From assembly GCF_000304355.2 (NCBI RefSeq), contig NC_018227.2:496001-560000 (forward strand): 64,000 nt of DNA, read 5' to 3'. This DNA comes from Methanoculleus bourgensis MS2 (GTDB lineage: Archaea; Halobacteriota; Methanomicrobia; Methanomicrobiales; Methanoculleaceae). Numbering within the stretch: the stretch's first letter is position 1; the number at the start of each line of letters is the position of its first letter. The position numbers and the translations under genes were made by a program. A model generated the notes under the pieces. The model was given only the letters and a program-made list of their open reading frames with translations. It had not been told where the DNA came from and searched no databases. This document shows positions 34,185-43,052 of the stretch, in pieces.

Positions 34185-34457
34185 ATGGGTATGGAACAAG
34201 GGGCACCACAGGAGGTACATATCCCGGGGGCATACATCACGGACGAGGTCATGCGGATCGTCCTCGAGCGGCAGTGCCACCGGTGCGCCGGGTGCAACGC
34301 TCCGCTCACCGCCGGTTCCACGCATTTCGATCTCAGGCAACCGGTGATCCGCGGCGGTGCTCATACCATCGGAAACTTCCAGGCCCTCTGCCCCTTCTGC
34401 CACCGGAACCTGATGCGCCGGTTCCGGGATCGGTTCGCCCGTATGAACCGGCCGTAG
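34185..34457 (+). CDS. HNH-like zinc protein, catalytic histidine apparently lost
   Basis: 90 residues. A CxxC pair (CHRCAGC) and a CPFCHRN pair flank DLRQPVIRGGAHTIGNFQALC, which has the length and G-G, N-x-Q-x-L-C pattern of an HNH endonuclease. The usual D-H-I-x-P start reads DLRQP, so the catalytic His seems replaced by Leu. It may be a zinc structural or DNA-binding protein. CTTATTAACC at about 34151-34160 is some 29 bp upstream of ATG 34185, suggesting a leaderless message. No Shine-Dalgarno. Confidence 0.65.
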   Translation: MGMEQGAPQEVHIPGAYITDEVMRIVLERQCHRCAGCNAPLTAGSTHFDLRQPVIRGGAHTIGNFQALCPFCHRNLMRRFRDRFARMNRP

Positions 34458-34596
34458 TGCTCCGGGTTGCTCGGTTGCTCTATCACAGTCCGAAACCCAC
34501 GCCGGGCACGACTGTCAGCCACGGTCCGCTATCCGGGCCAGGCCCCGGGAGGGCCGTTTTCGCGCATGCAGCCTCTCACTATGCCTCATGAGTGTG

Positions 34597-34834
34597 AAGC
34601 AACGGTGCGTAGATGCCGACGCGGTCTCTCGCGTTGCCGCGAAGGGAGGTGCTATACCTGTCTGACATTCTTCGCGCTCTTCGCGGCAACGCGAGAGTTT
34701 TCAGTATAGAGAGATGCTACAGTCTCACGCGAAACCACGAAGCCGCGAAGGGAGAAAGGGAGGGAAAGCCACAAACTTCGCGGCTTCGCGTGACGCAACA
34801 ATCGCATGGACATAGTAGATGCAATGATCCACTA
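34597..34834. repeat. GCGAAG-family repeat, double core
   Basis: Two successive core hairpins: CTCTCGCGTTGCCGCGAAGG facing TTCGCGGCAACGCGAGAG (about 34625-34693), then CTCACGCGAAACCACGAAGC facing CTTCGCGGCTTCGCGTGACG. The right end GCAACAATCGCATGGACATAG then GATGCAATGATCCACTA is the standard family end. Short open frames here are repeat sequence, not genes. Confidence 0.75.
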
Positions 34835-34844
34835 CCCTGGAGCA

Positions 34845-36680
34845 TTACGCCCTCCGCCCCTTCTTCTTCCACCCCGCCCGGGGCGGGCCGCCTCTCCGTG
34901 CCGGGATCAGGCATCTCCATGCGTTCCCGATGAGGTCCTCCCTCCCTGCCGCGCGGAGCCCCTCGCGGACAAGCCCGTAGTTCTTCGGGTCCCGGTAGTG
35001 CATGAGCGCCCGCTGGACCCTTTTTTCCCGGCCCTTCGGGACATAGACCTCCTCGAGGGTGAAGGGGTCTAGCCCTGTGTGGTAGATGGTCGTCGAGATG
35101 CTCATCGGCGTCGGCGTGAAGTCCTGGACCTGTTCGGTGTAGAGGTCAGTGTCCCGGACATACTCGGCGAGTTCGACCATATCGGTGATCCGGCACCCCG
35201 GGTGACCGGACATAAAGTAGGGGACGAGATACTGGCGTTTCTGCTTTCCTTCCTGGAGGGCCTCGAACCGCTCCCTGAAGGCGTCGAAGACATCACGGGG
35301 CGGTTTTCCCATGCAGGAGCAGACCCGCTCCGAGACGTGCTCGGGAGCGACCTTGAGGTGCCCGGAGATGTGGTCTTCGCAGACGTGGGCGAGATACTCC
35401 TGCTCCTCCGGGGGTATGAGGTCGTACCTGATCCCCGACGCGATGAAGACGTGCTTCACCCCCGGGATCTCGCGAAGGCGCCCGAGCAGGCGGAGTTGCT
35501 CTTTGTGGCTCCGGTCGAGCACCGGGCAGTCGATGCAACGCCGGTCTGGACAGGTGCCCGCATCGTCCCACCGGTCGCAGTGGATCCCGTACATGTTCGC
35601 CGTCGGCCCGCCGACATCCTGGACGACGCCAGTAAACTCAGGCATCGCCGCCATCCGTTCCACCTCCCGGACGATTGAGTCGATGCTCCGACTCTGGATG
35701 ATCCTCCCCTGGTGGTGGGTGAGGGCGCAGAACGAGCAGGAGCCGAAACACCCCCGGTGGCTGACGACCGAGAACCTGACCGGTTCGAGGGCCGGGACCG
35801 GTTCGGTGTAGGAGGGGTGTGCCGCTCTCGCGTAGGGGAGTTCATAGACCCGGTCGAGTTCATCGCTTGCAAGCGGCATCGACGGCGGGTTCTGGATAAT
35901 CACGGTCTTTGGATGCGGCTGCGCTACGGTACGGCCCCGCAGGGGGTCCTGCTCCCGGTAGTGCTGTGCGAATGCCCTGGCATAGGCGTAGCGGTCCTCT
36001 CTCACCTCTTCATAGCCGGGGAGCACCACGCAGCCAGCGTGGTCTGTGCTCCGCCAGGTCTTCAGGTCGAGCCTGTAGGCGGTGCCGGGAATATCGGTGA
36101 GCGAGCCGGCCGCTTCCCCGGCGGCGAGGCGGCGTGCGATCGTGACCACCTGGCGCTCGCCCATGCCAAAGACAAGGAGGTCGGCCGGGGCGTCGGCAAG
36201 GATAGACTGTCGGACCGCATCAGACCAGTAGTCGTAGTGGGCGAAGCGCCGGAGGCTCGCCTCGATCCCACCGATGACGATCGGTGTTTCCGGGAAGAGG
36301 GCGTGGACCCTGTCGGTGTAGACAAGGGTCGCCCGGTCAGGTCGCAGAAGCCGTCCTCCGGGGGAGTAGACGTCCGAACTCCGGCGTTTGAGGTTCGGCG
36401 TGAAGGCATTCACCATTGAATCGACGTTCCCGGCCGAGACCGAGAAGAAGAGCCGCGGCGTGCCCAGGCGCTGGAAGTCGGCGTCGCTCCGCCAGTCTGG
36501 CTGGGCGATGACACCGACCGAGAACCCGGCGTCCCAGAGCACCCGCCCGAGCAGCGCGGTCCCGAAGGAGGGGTGGTCGACATAGGCGTCGCCGGTGACC
36601 AGGATGATGTCGAATTGGTCGATGCCGAGGCGTTCCGCCTCCTCCCTCGTCATGGGGAGGAACTCTGGCTGGCCGGTCAT
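34845..36680 (-). CDS. YgiQ-type radical SAM protein
   Basis: 611 residues, normal for the YgiQ family. An N-terminal domain (FDIILVTGDAYVDHPSFGTALLGRVLWDAGF) resembles the cobalamin-binding-like domain of UPF0313 proteins. The radical SAM cluster motif is SHRGCFGSCSFCAL. A second cysteine set (CDRWDDAGTCPDRRCIDCPVL) may hold another metal centre. The C-terminus is basic (KKKGRRA). The reaction is unknown. It overlaps the PPC gene upstream by 4 nt (ATGA), so the two are cotranslated. Confidence 0.92.
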   Translation of the reverse strand: MTGQPEFLPMTREEAERLGIDQFDIILVTGDAYVDHPSFGTALLGRVLWDAGFSVGVIAQPDWRSDADFQRLGTPRLFFSVSAGNVDSMVNAFTPNLKRRSSDVYSPGGRLLRPDRATLVYTDRVHALFPETPIVIGGIEASLRRFAHYDYWSDAVRQSILADAPADLLVFGMGERQVVTIARRLAAGEAAGSLTDIPGTAYRLDLKTWRSTDHAGCVVLPGYEEVREDRYAYARAFAQHYREQDPLRGRTVAQPHPKTVIIQNPPSMPLASDELDRVYELPYARAAHPSYTEPVPALEPVRFSVVSHRGCFGSCSFCALTHHQGRIIQSRSIDSIVREVERMAAMPEFTGVVQDVGGPTANMYGIHCDRWDDAGTCPDRRCIDCPVLDRSHKEQLRLLGRLREIPGVKHVFIASGIRYDLIPPEEQEYLAHVCEDHISGHLKVAPEHVSERVCSCMGKPPRDVFDAFRERFEALQEGKQKRQYLVPYFMSGHPGCRITDMVELAEYVRDTDLYTEQVQDFTPTPMSISTTIYHTGLDPFTLEEVYVPKGREKRVQRALMHYRDPKNYGLVREGLRAAGREDLIGNAWRCLIPARRGGPPRAGWKKKGRRA

Positions 36681-37126
36681 GGGAGTACCCGGTCGAAGAC
36701 CGGCAGGTCAACGCCGGTCTTTTCATCGAAGATCCGTTTTGCCGATATCCCGACGAACTCTGTGATGATCGCTTCAATGACTATGTAGACCTCCGCCTTC
36801 TCCCGAAGGCACCCGGAAAGTGACCTGATTCCCCTCCCTGCAACCGTATGGATATGGATGGATGGCCCCTCCTCTCCCGGATAGATGGTGGCAAACCCGA
36901 GGAGTTCCCAGCCCCCGAAGATCTCCTCGCGCCGCGGCGCCGGGGGGATGACCGGCTCCTTTGGCCCCGTCACGATCCTTGCAGACCGTACGGCACCGAG
37001 GAAATGGATCATGCCGCTCTGGATGTTCATCGCCGCAACAAAGCGCCGGACTTCACTGATAAAATCCTCACGATCGTCAATCCTGACCGTAAAGACCCTG
37101 CCGATCTGCCCTTCCGAATACTGCAT
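36677..37126 (-). CDS. PPC/DUF296-domain protein
   Basis: 149 residues: the plant-and-prokaryote-conserved (PPC, DUF296) fold. Signatures are VFTVRIDDREDFISEVRRFVAAMNIQSGMIHFLGAVRSA, WELLGFATIYPGEEGPSIHIHTVAG and AEVYIVIEAII. The conserved histidines of the IHIH segment may bind a metal. Prokaryotic members form trimers, with DNA-binding proposed but not general. It overlaps the radical SAM gene downstream by 4 nt. Confidence 0.88.
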   Translation of the reverse strand: MQYSEGQIGRVFTVRIDDREDFISEVRRFVAAMNIQSGMIHFLGAVRSARIVTGPKEPVIPPAPRREEIFGGWELLGFATIYPGEEGPSIHIHTVAGRGIRSLSGCLREKAEVYIVIEAIITEFVGISAKRIFDEKTGVDLPVFDRVLP

Positions 37127-37368
37127 GGACTTCTCTCCTGATAGGTGGTGCCTTCTGGTATTATAGTGCTCCAGGGCACCTCATACCCCACGCACTCCGG
37201 GTTGCCCTGCGCCCTCTCTTAGCGTAAGGCAGCGTCACGCGTGAAGTATCGGGCGAAATGGTCCGGTGGTGCTCGACCCGACTGCCGCCCCTCCCGGCGG
37301 CAGGGTTCATATATCCCGGGTTCGCAAATGAGGGGTCGATATCTCCGTCCGGGAGACATCATCGGTGC

Positions 37369-38508
37369 GTGGTTCTGGTGGTCTGGATCAGGGAGCTTGA
37401 GTACCTCCGGGGGTTTGCCGCCCTCGCCGTGATCGCGGTCCACATCTCCATGAACTTCACCCAGTTCCCTGCTGTGAACCTGCCTGGTCTCCTGAACCTC
37501 TTTATCTACATCACCGCCCACTTTGCCGTGCCGGTCTTTATCTTCATATCGGGCTGGGTGCTCGCGCTCCGGTATTCGGGAGCGTATTCGGTTCCGGCCT
37601 ACTACCGGCGCCGGGCTCGGACAATCCTTCCCCCGTACCTCTTCTTTACCGCCCTCTACCTCCTCATACCGGTGGAGGGCGCGATACGCGTCGCCAGTCT
37701 ACCTGAACCGGGTGCAGTGGCGAGCGCCCTCCTCATGGGAACCGCCGCCTACCACCTCTGGTTCTTTGTAGTGATCATCCAGTTATATCTCCTCTACCCC
37801 CTGATCGTCAGGATCTACGAGATCTTCGACCGGGCCGGTGCGGCGCTCTTTCTCCTTCTTGCCCTCCTCTTCTGCCAGGTCCTCTGGAACATGGGCGCCC
37901 ATGCTCTCGGGGCGTTTGCGGGCGCTGACTGGTACGCGATCCTGGCCCGGGCATTCCCGTCGCACCTCTTCTACTTCGTGCTTGGTATCCACGTCTTCCG
38001 GCAGACCGGATGGTTCCGGTCGGCGGTCAGGTCGCTCTCTCCGGCATGGGTCGTTGTCGCGTCCGGTGCGGGGGCTCTCCTCATCGGGGGCGTGTGGGTC
38101 GCACCCATGCTCCTCAGCAGCAGTTTCTCCGGCGCAACGCTCGCTGTCTTCTGTATCTACCGGATCCTTGAGCCGCTCTACTACATCCCGGTCATCATCG
38201 TGCTCGTCATGGCCGCCCTGCGGCTCGAGAAGACCGGCGGCCTTCTTGCTGATTTTTTCCGGTCATTCGGCGAGCACTCGTTCGGGATTTATCTCATCCA
38301 CCCTATCATCATCGCCGCTCTCGCTGCAGTCTGGGCCTCCTTCACCGGGCAATCGTGGACTGACTGGGTGACCTACCCGGTGCTCTTCCTTGCGACGGCG
38401 GCGGTGAGTTACGGTGCCGTCAGGCTTGCCGCACCCCTCCCGTACACCGGGTGTCTGGGCGGCTCCTCCCGGTTCCGGCGGGGTCCGGGGCGGTCAGGCG
38501 GCACCTGA
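37369..38508 (+). CDS. Acyltransferase 3-family membrane protein
   Basis: About 379 residues with roughly ten membrane helices. The N-terminus IRELEYLRGFAALAVIAVHIS has the Arg and His (LRGFAA...VH) of the acyltransferase 3 (OatA/NodX-like) family, which transfer acyl groups to sugars of surface polymers. HSFGIYLIHPIIIAAL near the C-terminus is the other signature. The start is uncertain: GTG 37369 and GTG 37378 are plausible; the in-frame upstream part to 37258 has no family similarity. TCATATATC at about 37307-37315 may be the TATA box. Confidence 0.82.
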   Translation: MVLVVWIRELEYLRGFAALAVIAVHISMNFTQFPAVNLPGLLNLFIYITAHFAVPVFIFISGWVLALRYSGAYSVPAYYRRRARTILPPYLFFTALYLLIPVEGAIRVASLPEPGAVASALLMGTAAYHLWFFVVIIQLYLLYPLIVRIYEIFDRAGAALFLLLALLFCQVLWNMGAHALGAFAGADWYAILARAFPSHLFYFVLGIHVFRQTGWFRSAVRSLSPAWVVVASGAGALLIGGVWVAPMLLSSSFSGATLAVFCIYRILEPLYYIPVIIVLVMAALRLEKTGGLLADFFRSFGEHSFGIYLIHPIIIAALAAVWASFTGQSWTDWVTYPVLFLATAAVSYGAVRLAAPLPYTGCLGGSSRFRRGPGRSGGT

Positions 38509-38815
38509 CCACGGTACGGCGCATACCTCGCCTGCCGCTCCTGCCGGAAAAAGGTTATGTTTTTATTGTTGAACAACAGGCCCCGGTTTAAAAAATGAAC
38601 GCCCGCGGTAAGCCGCCGACTGATATGCGCGGTTTATCGTTCTCCTTCTTTTTCTGGTCTCTCTCCTCTCTTGATCTCTCTAAAAATATTTGGTTAAATC
38701 GATAAAATGTCTAAATTTGTTTTTATAATCTTACATTTATATTGTGCTCCCTCAAGTCCACTCCGTTACCCCTGACGACCATCCTAAGACCCCGGCCTGC
38801 ATCCAAATTTGGGAA
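38509..38815. other. AT-rich gap without a gene
   Basis: About 300 bp between the acyltransferase and the next promoter. It is much richer in A/T than the surroundings (for example CTAAAAATATTTGGTTAAAT near 38680) and has no credible coding frame. Confidence 0.5.
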
Positions 38816-39020
38816 AATTATATATATGATTAATGGTATCTCTAGGTCACGGTAGTTGCCAAGGCCGGCCGGGTGGGGAAGTAAGAACTGGATGCCGATG
38901 GGTGCCCGGCCGGCTGATGAGGCAAGACCTCGGTCCCGGTGTCCCGGGAGATGGAGGTCCCGTACCGTGCCAGGTGGCCCATCCTGTAAACCACCGCCTG
39001 GAAGCCACATCTATGGAGGA
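38816..39020 (+). promoter_or_regulatory. Promoter and long structured leader of secreted-protein cluster
   Basis: AATTATATATATG at about 38816-38828 is a strong TATA box, so transcription should begin near 38850 and leave a leader of about 175 nt, unusual in this window. It contains a perfect 10-bp stem (GCCGGCCGGG 38864-38873 with CCCGGCCGGC 38905-38914), a 6-bp stem (GACCTC 38926-38931 with GAGGTC 38954-38959) and a bulged stem (38970-38977 with 38991-39001). GGAGGA at 39015-39020 is the ribosome binding site. A regulatory RNA is possible; I recognise no known class. Confidence 0.5.
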
Positions 39021-39028
39021 ATTGTAGA

Positions 39029-40096
39029 ATGAAAATCCGAGTACCGCTAGGTATCATTACCGCGGTTATGATGATACTGGCAGTCATGGTTCTGCCGGTA
39101 TCGGCGGTGACAACGCCGCAGAATGTTGAGACAACGGCCAATATCGCAACGGGGGGAGGTAACGTCCCCATTGTGCTCTGCAAATGGGAAGCCGACACCA
39201 CCGCCTCCTGGGAAGATGGTGATCCGACACACGCTCTCCCCGGAAGCCAGTTCCTGCCCCCTGTAACATATGAAGCCAAGAAGCCTATTCAATATTTCGC
39301 TGTCGTCTTTGACCATGAGGACAACGGTAACGTGAACGTGGTCGCCTGGGACGTCTACCACCCGCAAGATGACTGGGTCCCTGCTGAGTACAGGGAGTCA
39401 GGACCGCTTGGAGACGGGTTCAAGTACCAGGTGATGGGCACGAAGATCACCAACAAGACCGCGTCCGTGGCACTCTTCCAGAGGGCGATGAACGCCGGCC
39501 TGCTGACGATTGATGAGGATTTCAACGCGACCACCATCCTCACCCAGTACCTTGAGAAGGGCACCGCTGCTCTCTGGGTCGGCACCGCGGACATCGATTA
39601 CCAGCAGCCCGCCGGTAACTACCGGGTCGAGGCGAACGCCATCGACTTCAACAACAACTGGGCCGTGCCGCTGGAGAACACCTTCCTGTACGTGCCCGTC
39701 GCTGCCTTTGAGTTGGACTTCACCGCGGTCAACTACGGGTCCGTGAACATCAACACCCACAAGTGGGTTGCCGGCGACGTTGACTTCGGCACCGCCGACT
39801 GGCCGACCATCCGGAACATCGGTAACACCCACCTCCAGGTCACTGTCCAGCAGGACGACATGGGCCTTGGGGAGAGTCTGAGCGGCTGGAACGTCCAGTG
39901 GGATGCCCGGCTGGGCAACGATGACGCCAACACGAAGGTCTACAAGCCCTTCGAGGCCGTCACCCTGCCGAACCCGCTCGAACTCTGCGACATCGATGAA
40001 CTCGACTTCTCCATCCAGGTCTTCAAGGGAACCACCGGTGAGAAGACCGGCACGATGACCCTCGGAGCTGTCGTGGCCGACGGCATCCCTACGTAA
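39029..40096 (+). CDS. Secreted protein, first of a three-gene surface cluster
   Basis: 355 residues with a clear signal peptide (IITAVMMILAVMVLPVSAV). I do not recognise the family. The mature part is beta-rich: VPIVLCKWEADTTASWEDGD near the N-terminus, ALPGSQFLPPVTY, and toward the C-terminus AFELDFTAVNYGSVNINTHK, DVDFGTADWPTIRNIGNTHLQVTVQQDDMGLG. The last segment has the N-T-G-like strand pattern of secreted immunoglobulin-type or fibre-forming proteins. No membrane anchor is seen. The protein at 41469 shares these motifs, so the two are paralogues. A role as a surface or fibre subunit is inferred. Confidence 0.72.
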   Translation: MKIRVPLGIITAVMMILAVMVLPVSAVTTPQNVETTANIATGGGNVPIVLCKWEADTTASWEDGDPTHALPGSQFLPPVTYEAKKPIQYFAVVFDHEDNGNVNVVAWDVYHPQDDWVPAEYRESGPLGDGFKYQVMGTKITNKTASVALFQRAMNAGLLTIDEDFNATTILTQYLEKGTAALWVGTADIDYQQPAGNYRVEANAIDFNNNWAVPLENTFLYVPVAAFELDFTAVNYGSVNINTHKWVAGDVDFGTADWPTIRNIGNTHLQVTVQQDDMGLGESLSGWNVQWDARLGNDDANTKVYKPFEAVTLPNPLELCDIDELDFSIQVFKGTTGEKTGTMTLGAVVADGIPT

Positions 40097-40215
40097 GTTA
40101 GGGTGCAGTATATATTTGTAACCAACCCGCCGGTCTTTGCGCCGAAATCAGGCGCAAAGACCTGTTTTATGATTGCTGGCGCGCAGCCAGAGACTACAGA
40201 GAACAAGGAGAGACG

Positions 40216-41409
40216 ATGAATCTGATAGCAAGGGTGACGATGGTCGTCGCCGTCGTCTTGGCGGCGGCGATCGTCTGTCAGCCTGTGAGTGCTGCAGGCA
40301 TAGCCGTCGGACCTTCCAGCCAGACCATTGAGAACGCGCTGCGAGGAGGGTCCTTTGAACGGTCGTTGACGATCTTTAATCCCTCTGATATGGGCTTTGA
40401 CGTGGTCCTGAAGACCGAGGGTTCTGCGAAGGACTGGATCAAATTCTCAGCCATCGATGGCAGTGAGGAGATCCAGAAGGTCTATGCCCCAAAGAAGGGC
40501 CAGATCCCCGTCCTGCTGCGGGTGAAGGTCCCGGACGATGCCGCGAACGACCGCTACACGGCAAAGGTCGTCGTTGAGACGGTTCCTGGTGAAAAGGTTC
40601 CGGGCTCGGTGGGGATGGTCCTCCAGGCGACATCCGCTCTGGAGATCACGGTAACCGATGTCGAGAAAGTCTCCGGTGAAGTCACGAGCATCGTGGTGAG
40701 GGATACCGAGGTGGACATCCCGCTAGGTGTTGAGGTCGGTTTCAAGAACACCGGGAACGTTGTGGTGACCCCTGAGATCACCGCCGTCATCTCCCGGGAC
40801 GGAACGGTCATCGACACCATCTCCGAGGCAAAAACGCCGGTCCGCCCGACCTTCACCGAACGGATCGTGGTGCACTGGCCCAACGAGGGGCTTGCTGCAG
40901 GGACCTACCAGGCAGACGTCACGGTCTCGCTCCGCGGGGCGGTACTGGCGGAGGAAGGTCGAACCTTTGCGATCCTCCCGTTAGGATCGCTGACCCGGCA
41001 GGGGGAACTGACCGATCTCGGCTATGAGGGAGCGCTCACGGTCGGCAAACCGATCAAGATCACAGGGCTCTTTAAGAACTCGGGGTCTATTGCGACGAGA
41101 GCCAGGCTCTCGGGCGAGGTCTACCGGGGCGGCAGCCTTGTCGACGTAATCTCCGGCGATGAGATGACTGTCCTGGTCTTTAGCGAGAATCCCCTGACCG
41201 CGTACTACACCCCGAAGGAGCCGGGGGAGTACACGATGAAGACCTGTGCCGTCTTTGAGGGTAAGACGACCGACTCAAAGGATATGGTCTTTACCGTCCA
41301 GCCGGACTCATCGGGCCTGAGCCTGCCGCTCTCGCCGGTCCCGGTTATAGCAGCGCTCGCATTCATCGGTCTCTTCGCAGCGGGAAGACGAAATCGCGAA
41401 AACCGGTGA
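40216..41409 (+). CDS. Secreted, C-terminally anchored Ig-like domain protein
   Basis: 397 residues: signal peptide (VTMVVAVVLAAAIVCQPVSA), an extracellular part of about three beta-sandwich domains (RSLTIFNPSDMGFDVVLKTEG; DIPLGVEVGFKNTGNVVVTPEI; GKPIKITGLFKNSGSIATRAR), and a C-terminal membrane helix followed by basic residues (AALAFIGLFAAGRRNRENR) after a Pro/Ser-rich stretch. This layout is that of an anchored surface protein, perhaps handled by an archaeosortase, although no exact sorting motif is recognised. It sits between two paralogous secreted proteins and may anchor or chaperone them. Confidence 0.75.
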   Translation: MNLIARVTMVVAVVLAAAIVCQPVSAAGIAVGPSSQTIENALRGGSFERSLTIFNPSDMGFDVVLKTEGSAKDWIKFSAIDGSEEIQKVYAPKKGQIPVLLRVKVPDDAANDRYTAKVVVETVPGEKVPGSVGMVLQATSALEITVTDVEKVSGEVTSIVVRDTEVDIPLGVEVGFKNTGNVVVTPEITAVISRDGTVIDTISEAKTPVRPTFTERIVVHWPNEGLAAGTYQADVTVSLRGAVLAEEGRTFAILPLGSLTRQGELTDLGYEGALTVGKPIKITGLFKNSGSIATRARLSGEVYRGGSLVDVISGDEMTVLVFSENPLTAYYTPKEPGEYTMKTCAVFEGKTTDSKDMVFTVQPDSSGLSLPLSPVPVIAALAFIGLFAAGRRNRENR

Positions 41410-41468
41410 TCAGTTCCTGCCTGTGCGTTCTGTACGGGCTGGGGTCACCGGATGAAGAGAGGCAGTAG

Positions 41469-43025
41469 ATGATGAAGAGTATTGACAGGATCGCGATCTT
41501 CTTCGCGATTCTCCTTGTTTCGGTCTCCGCCGTACCGGCGTTTGCAGGTTCGCCTGCAGATACCGCGGAGGATCCCCTCTCGCTGGCGGAGGCCGATGCC
41601 GGAGCGGCCGACAACGACAACCAGTTGTCGGATGAGCCTCTTTCGGAACAGACCGGCTCCGGCGATGACTCCTCCGGGGTGGATGAAGGTCCGCCTGACC
41701 ATGATATCGTATCTGAAGCCGGGGAGGACGATACGTCTTCCGCGGTGCCGGAGGAAGACGAAACCTTAACTGAAACGACCACGCCCGCGGTCACGGATGT
41801 GCCGGATTCGGCCGGAAACGACACTACTATGTCAGAACCCGGGAAGACCCCTGCACCCACGGCTTCCCCTAAGGAGACCCCGGTGGTTGACCCTGAGCCT
41901 GTGGTGACCGAAGGGCCTGGCCAGGATGACGCGCCGGCTGAGAACACCGCAGCAACCAATGAGACCTCTGTATCCACGGTCTCTCCTGAGGAGACCTCCG
42001 GGGCTGATCCCGAGCCTGTGAAAACTGCCAGCCCTGACGCTGCTGCTGAGAACACCACGGCACCGCTCCCGACGGACACCATAGACCCCGCTCCATCTAC
42101 CGGCACCGGTGTGGTGGAGAACGAGTCGGTGTCATCTGATACCTTGCCTGAGAGCGAAACAGCCGGGGAGTCTGTCTCCCGTGCGGCCGTGCTCTGCGTC
42201 TGGGAGCAGCTCGATCCGGCCCTCGGCTGGCTCGACGATGATCCGGCCCAGGCGGGGAGCCAGTTCCTGCCTCCCTGTGCCTACGGTGCGGAAAAGACCG
42301 TCCAGATCTGCGCGGTTGTTGCCGGGGGCGGCGCGACGCCTGACCTGGTTGTGGCCGACGTGGTGTCTCCCGACGGTTCGCCCTTCTCCTGGGTCAACCT
42401 GACCCGGCAGGATTCTGGTACGGATGCGCTCGAAGCGGCCTCCATGGCCGGGCTGGTCACCTACGCCCATGGCACGAGCCTCAATGAGGCTGTACGTGCT
42501 CTGGAGGAGACCGGCGCAGCGGTCTATGCGGGCGAACTTGACCTCCTCTTTTCCCAGGCGCCCGGCGACTACCATGTCTCGGTGCAGGTCCTGTCCAAAG
42601 AGGGGAACTCGGTAGAGCCGCTTGCCAGCATCTTCACCTATCTCCCGACCGCGTCCTTCGAGATCGACTTTGCGATGGTTAACTATGGGACCGTCGAACC
42701 GGAGGAGGAGGCCTGGGTCGAGGGTGACGTCGATTTCGGGACAGAAGAGAGACCGACGGTGCGCAACACCGGCAACGTGCCGATCCGCATCACCGTCGTC
42801 CAGGACAACATGGGGCTTGGTGTGCCTGTCTCCTACATGGCAAAACTTGGCAACAGCGGCACCCCGGTCGCCTTCGAGGCGATGGAAGAGGTGACGCTCC
42901 CAGGTGTCCTGCCGGTGAATGAGACGGCGCCGCTCTCGCTCGCCCTCCGGGTTCCTTCCGGCGGCGAGGGCACACCGGGCGGCAGGCTCCAGGTTAGCTG
43001 TGTCCCCCATCTGGGGGAGCACTGA
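41469..43025 (+). CDS. Secreted protein with long acidic Thr/Pro-rich region
   Basis: 518 residues: signal peptide (IAIFFAILLVSVSAVPAFA), then about 200 residues of low-complexity acidic Thr/Ser/Pro/Glu sequence typical of a glycosylated stalk, then a C-terminal domain from about 235. That domain repeats motifs of the protein at 39029: VLCVWEQLDPALGWLDDDP, GSQFLPPCAY, ASFEIDFAMVNYGTVEPEEE and DVDFGTEERPTVRNTGNVPI, then VVQDNMGLG. No anchor is seen at the C-terminus. Probably an exported partner or larger variant of the first subunit. Confidence 0.72.
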   Translation: MMKSIDRIAIFFAILLVSVSAVPAFAGSPADTAEDPLSLAEADAGAADNDNQLSDEPLSEQTGSGDDSSGVDEGPPDHDIVSEAGEDDTSSAVPEEDETLTETTTPAVTDVPDSAGNDTTMSEPGKTPAPTASPKETPVVDPEPVVTEGPGQDDAPAENTAATNETSVSTVSPEETSGADPEPVKTASPDAAAENTTAPLPTDTIDPAPSTGTGVVENESVSSDTLPESETAGESVSRAAVLCVWEQLDPALGWLDDDPAQAGSQFLPPCAYGAEKTVQICAVVAGGGATPDLVVADVVSPDGSPFSWVNLTRQDSGTDALEAASMAGLVTYAHGTSLNEAVRALEETGAAVYAGELDLLFSQAPGDYHVSVQVLSKEGNSVEPLASIFTYLPTASFEIDFAMVNYGTVEPEEEAWVEGDVDFGTEERPTVRNTGNVPIRITVVQDNMGLGVPVSYMAKLGNSGTPVAFEAMEEVTLPGVLPVNETAPLSLALRVPSGGEGTPGGRLQVSCVPHLGEH

Positions 43026-43038
43026 ACCTGAGCTCTTC

Positions 43039-43046
43039 TTTTTTTT
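43039..43046 (+). terminator. T-run terminator after secreted cluster
   Basis: Eight consecutive T begin 14 nt after the stop of the last cluster gene, the longest such tract near a gene end in the window. Confidence 0.5.
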
Positions 43047-43052
43047 GCCTGG

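Noticed and set aside
34613-34933. Short frames (also at 16460-16705, 16875-17096 and 62223-62648) with SRSSRLRV or FALFAASRE peptides
   Set aside because: These peptides are translations of the GCGAAG repeat family, not proteins.
38850-39010. Leader considered as SRP RNA, RNase P RNA or C/D box RNA
   Set aside because: Conserved SRP helix 8 and RNase P core sequences are not seen. A TGATGA is present, but no matching D box with spacing was found.
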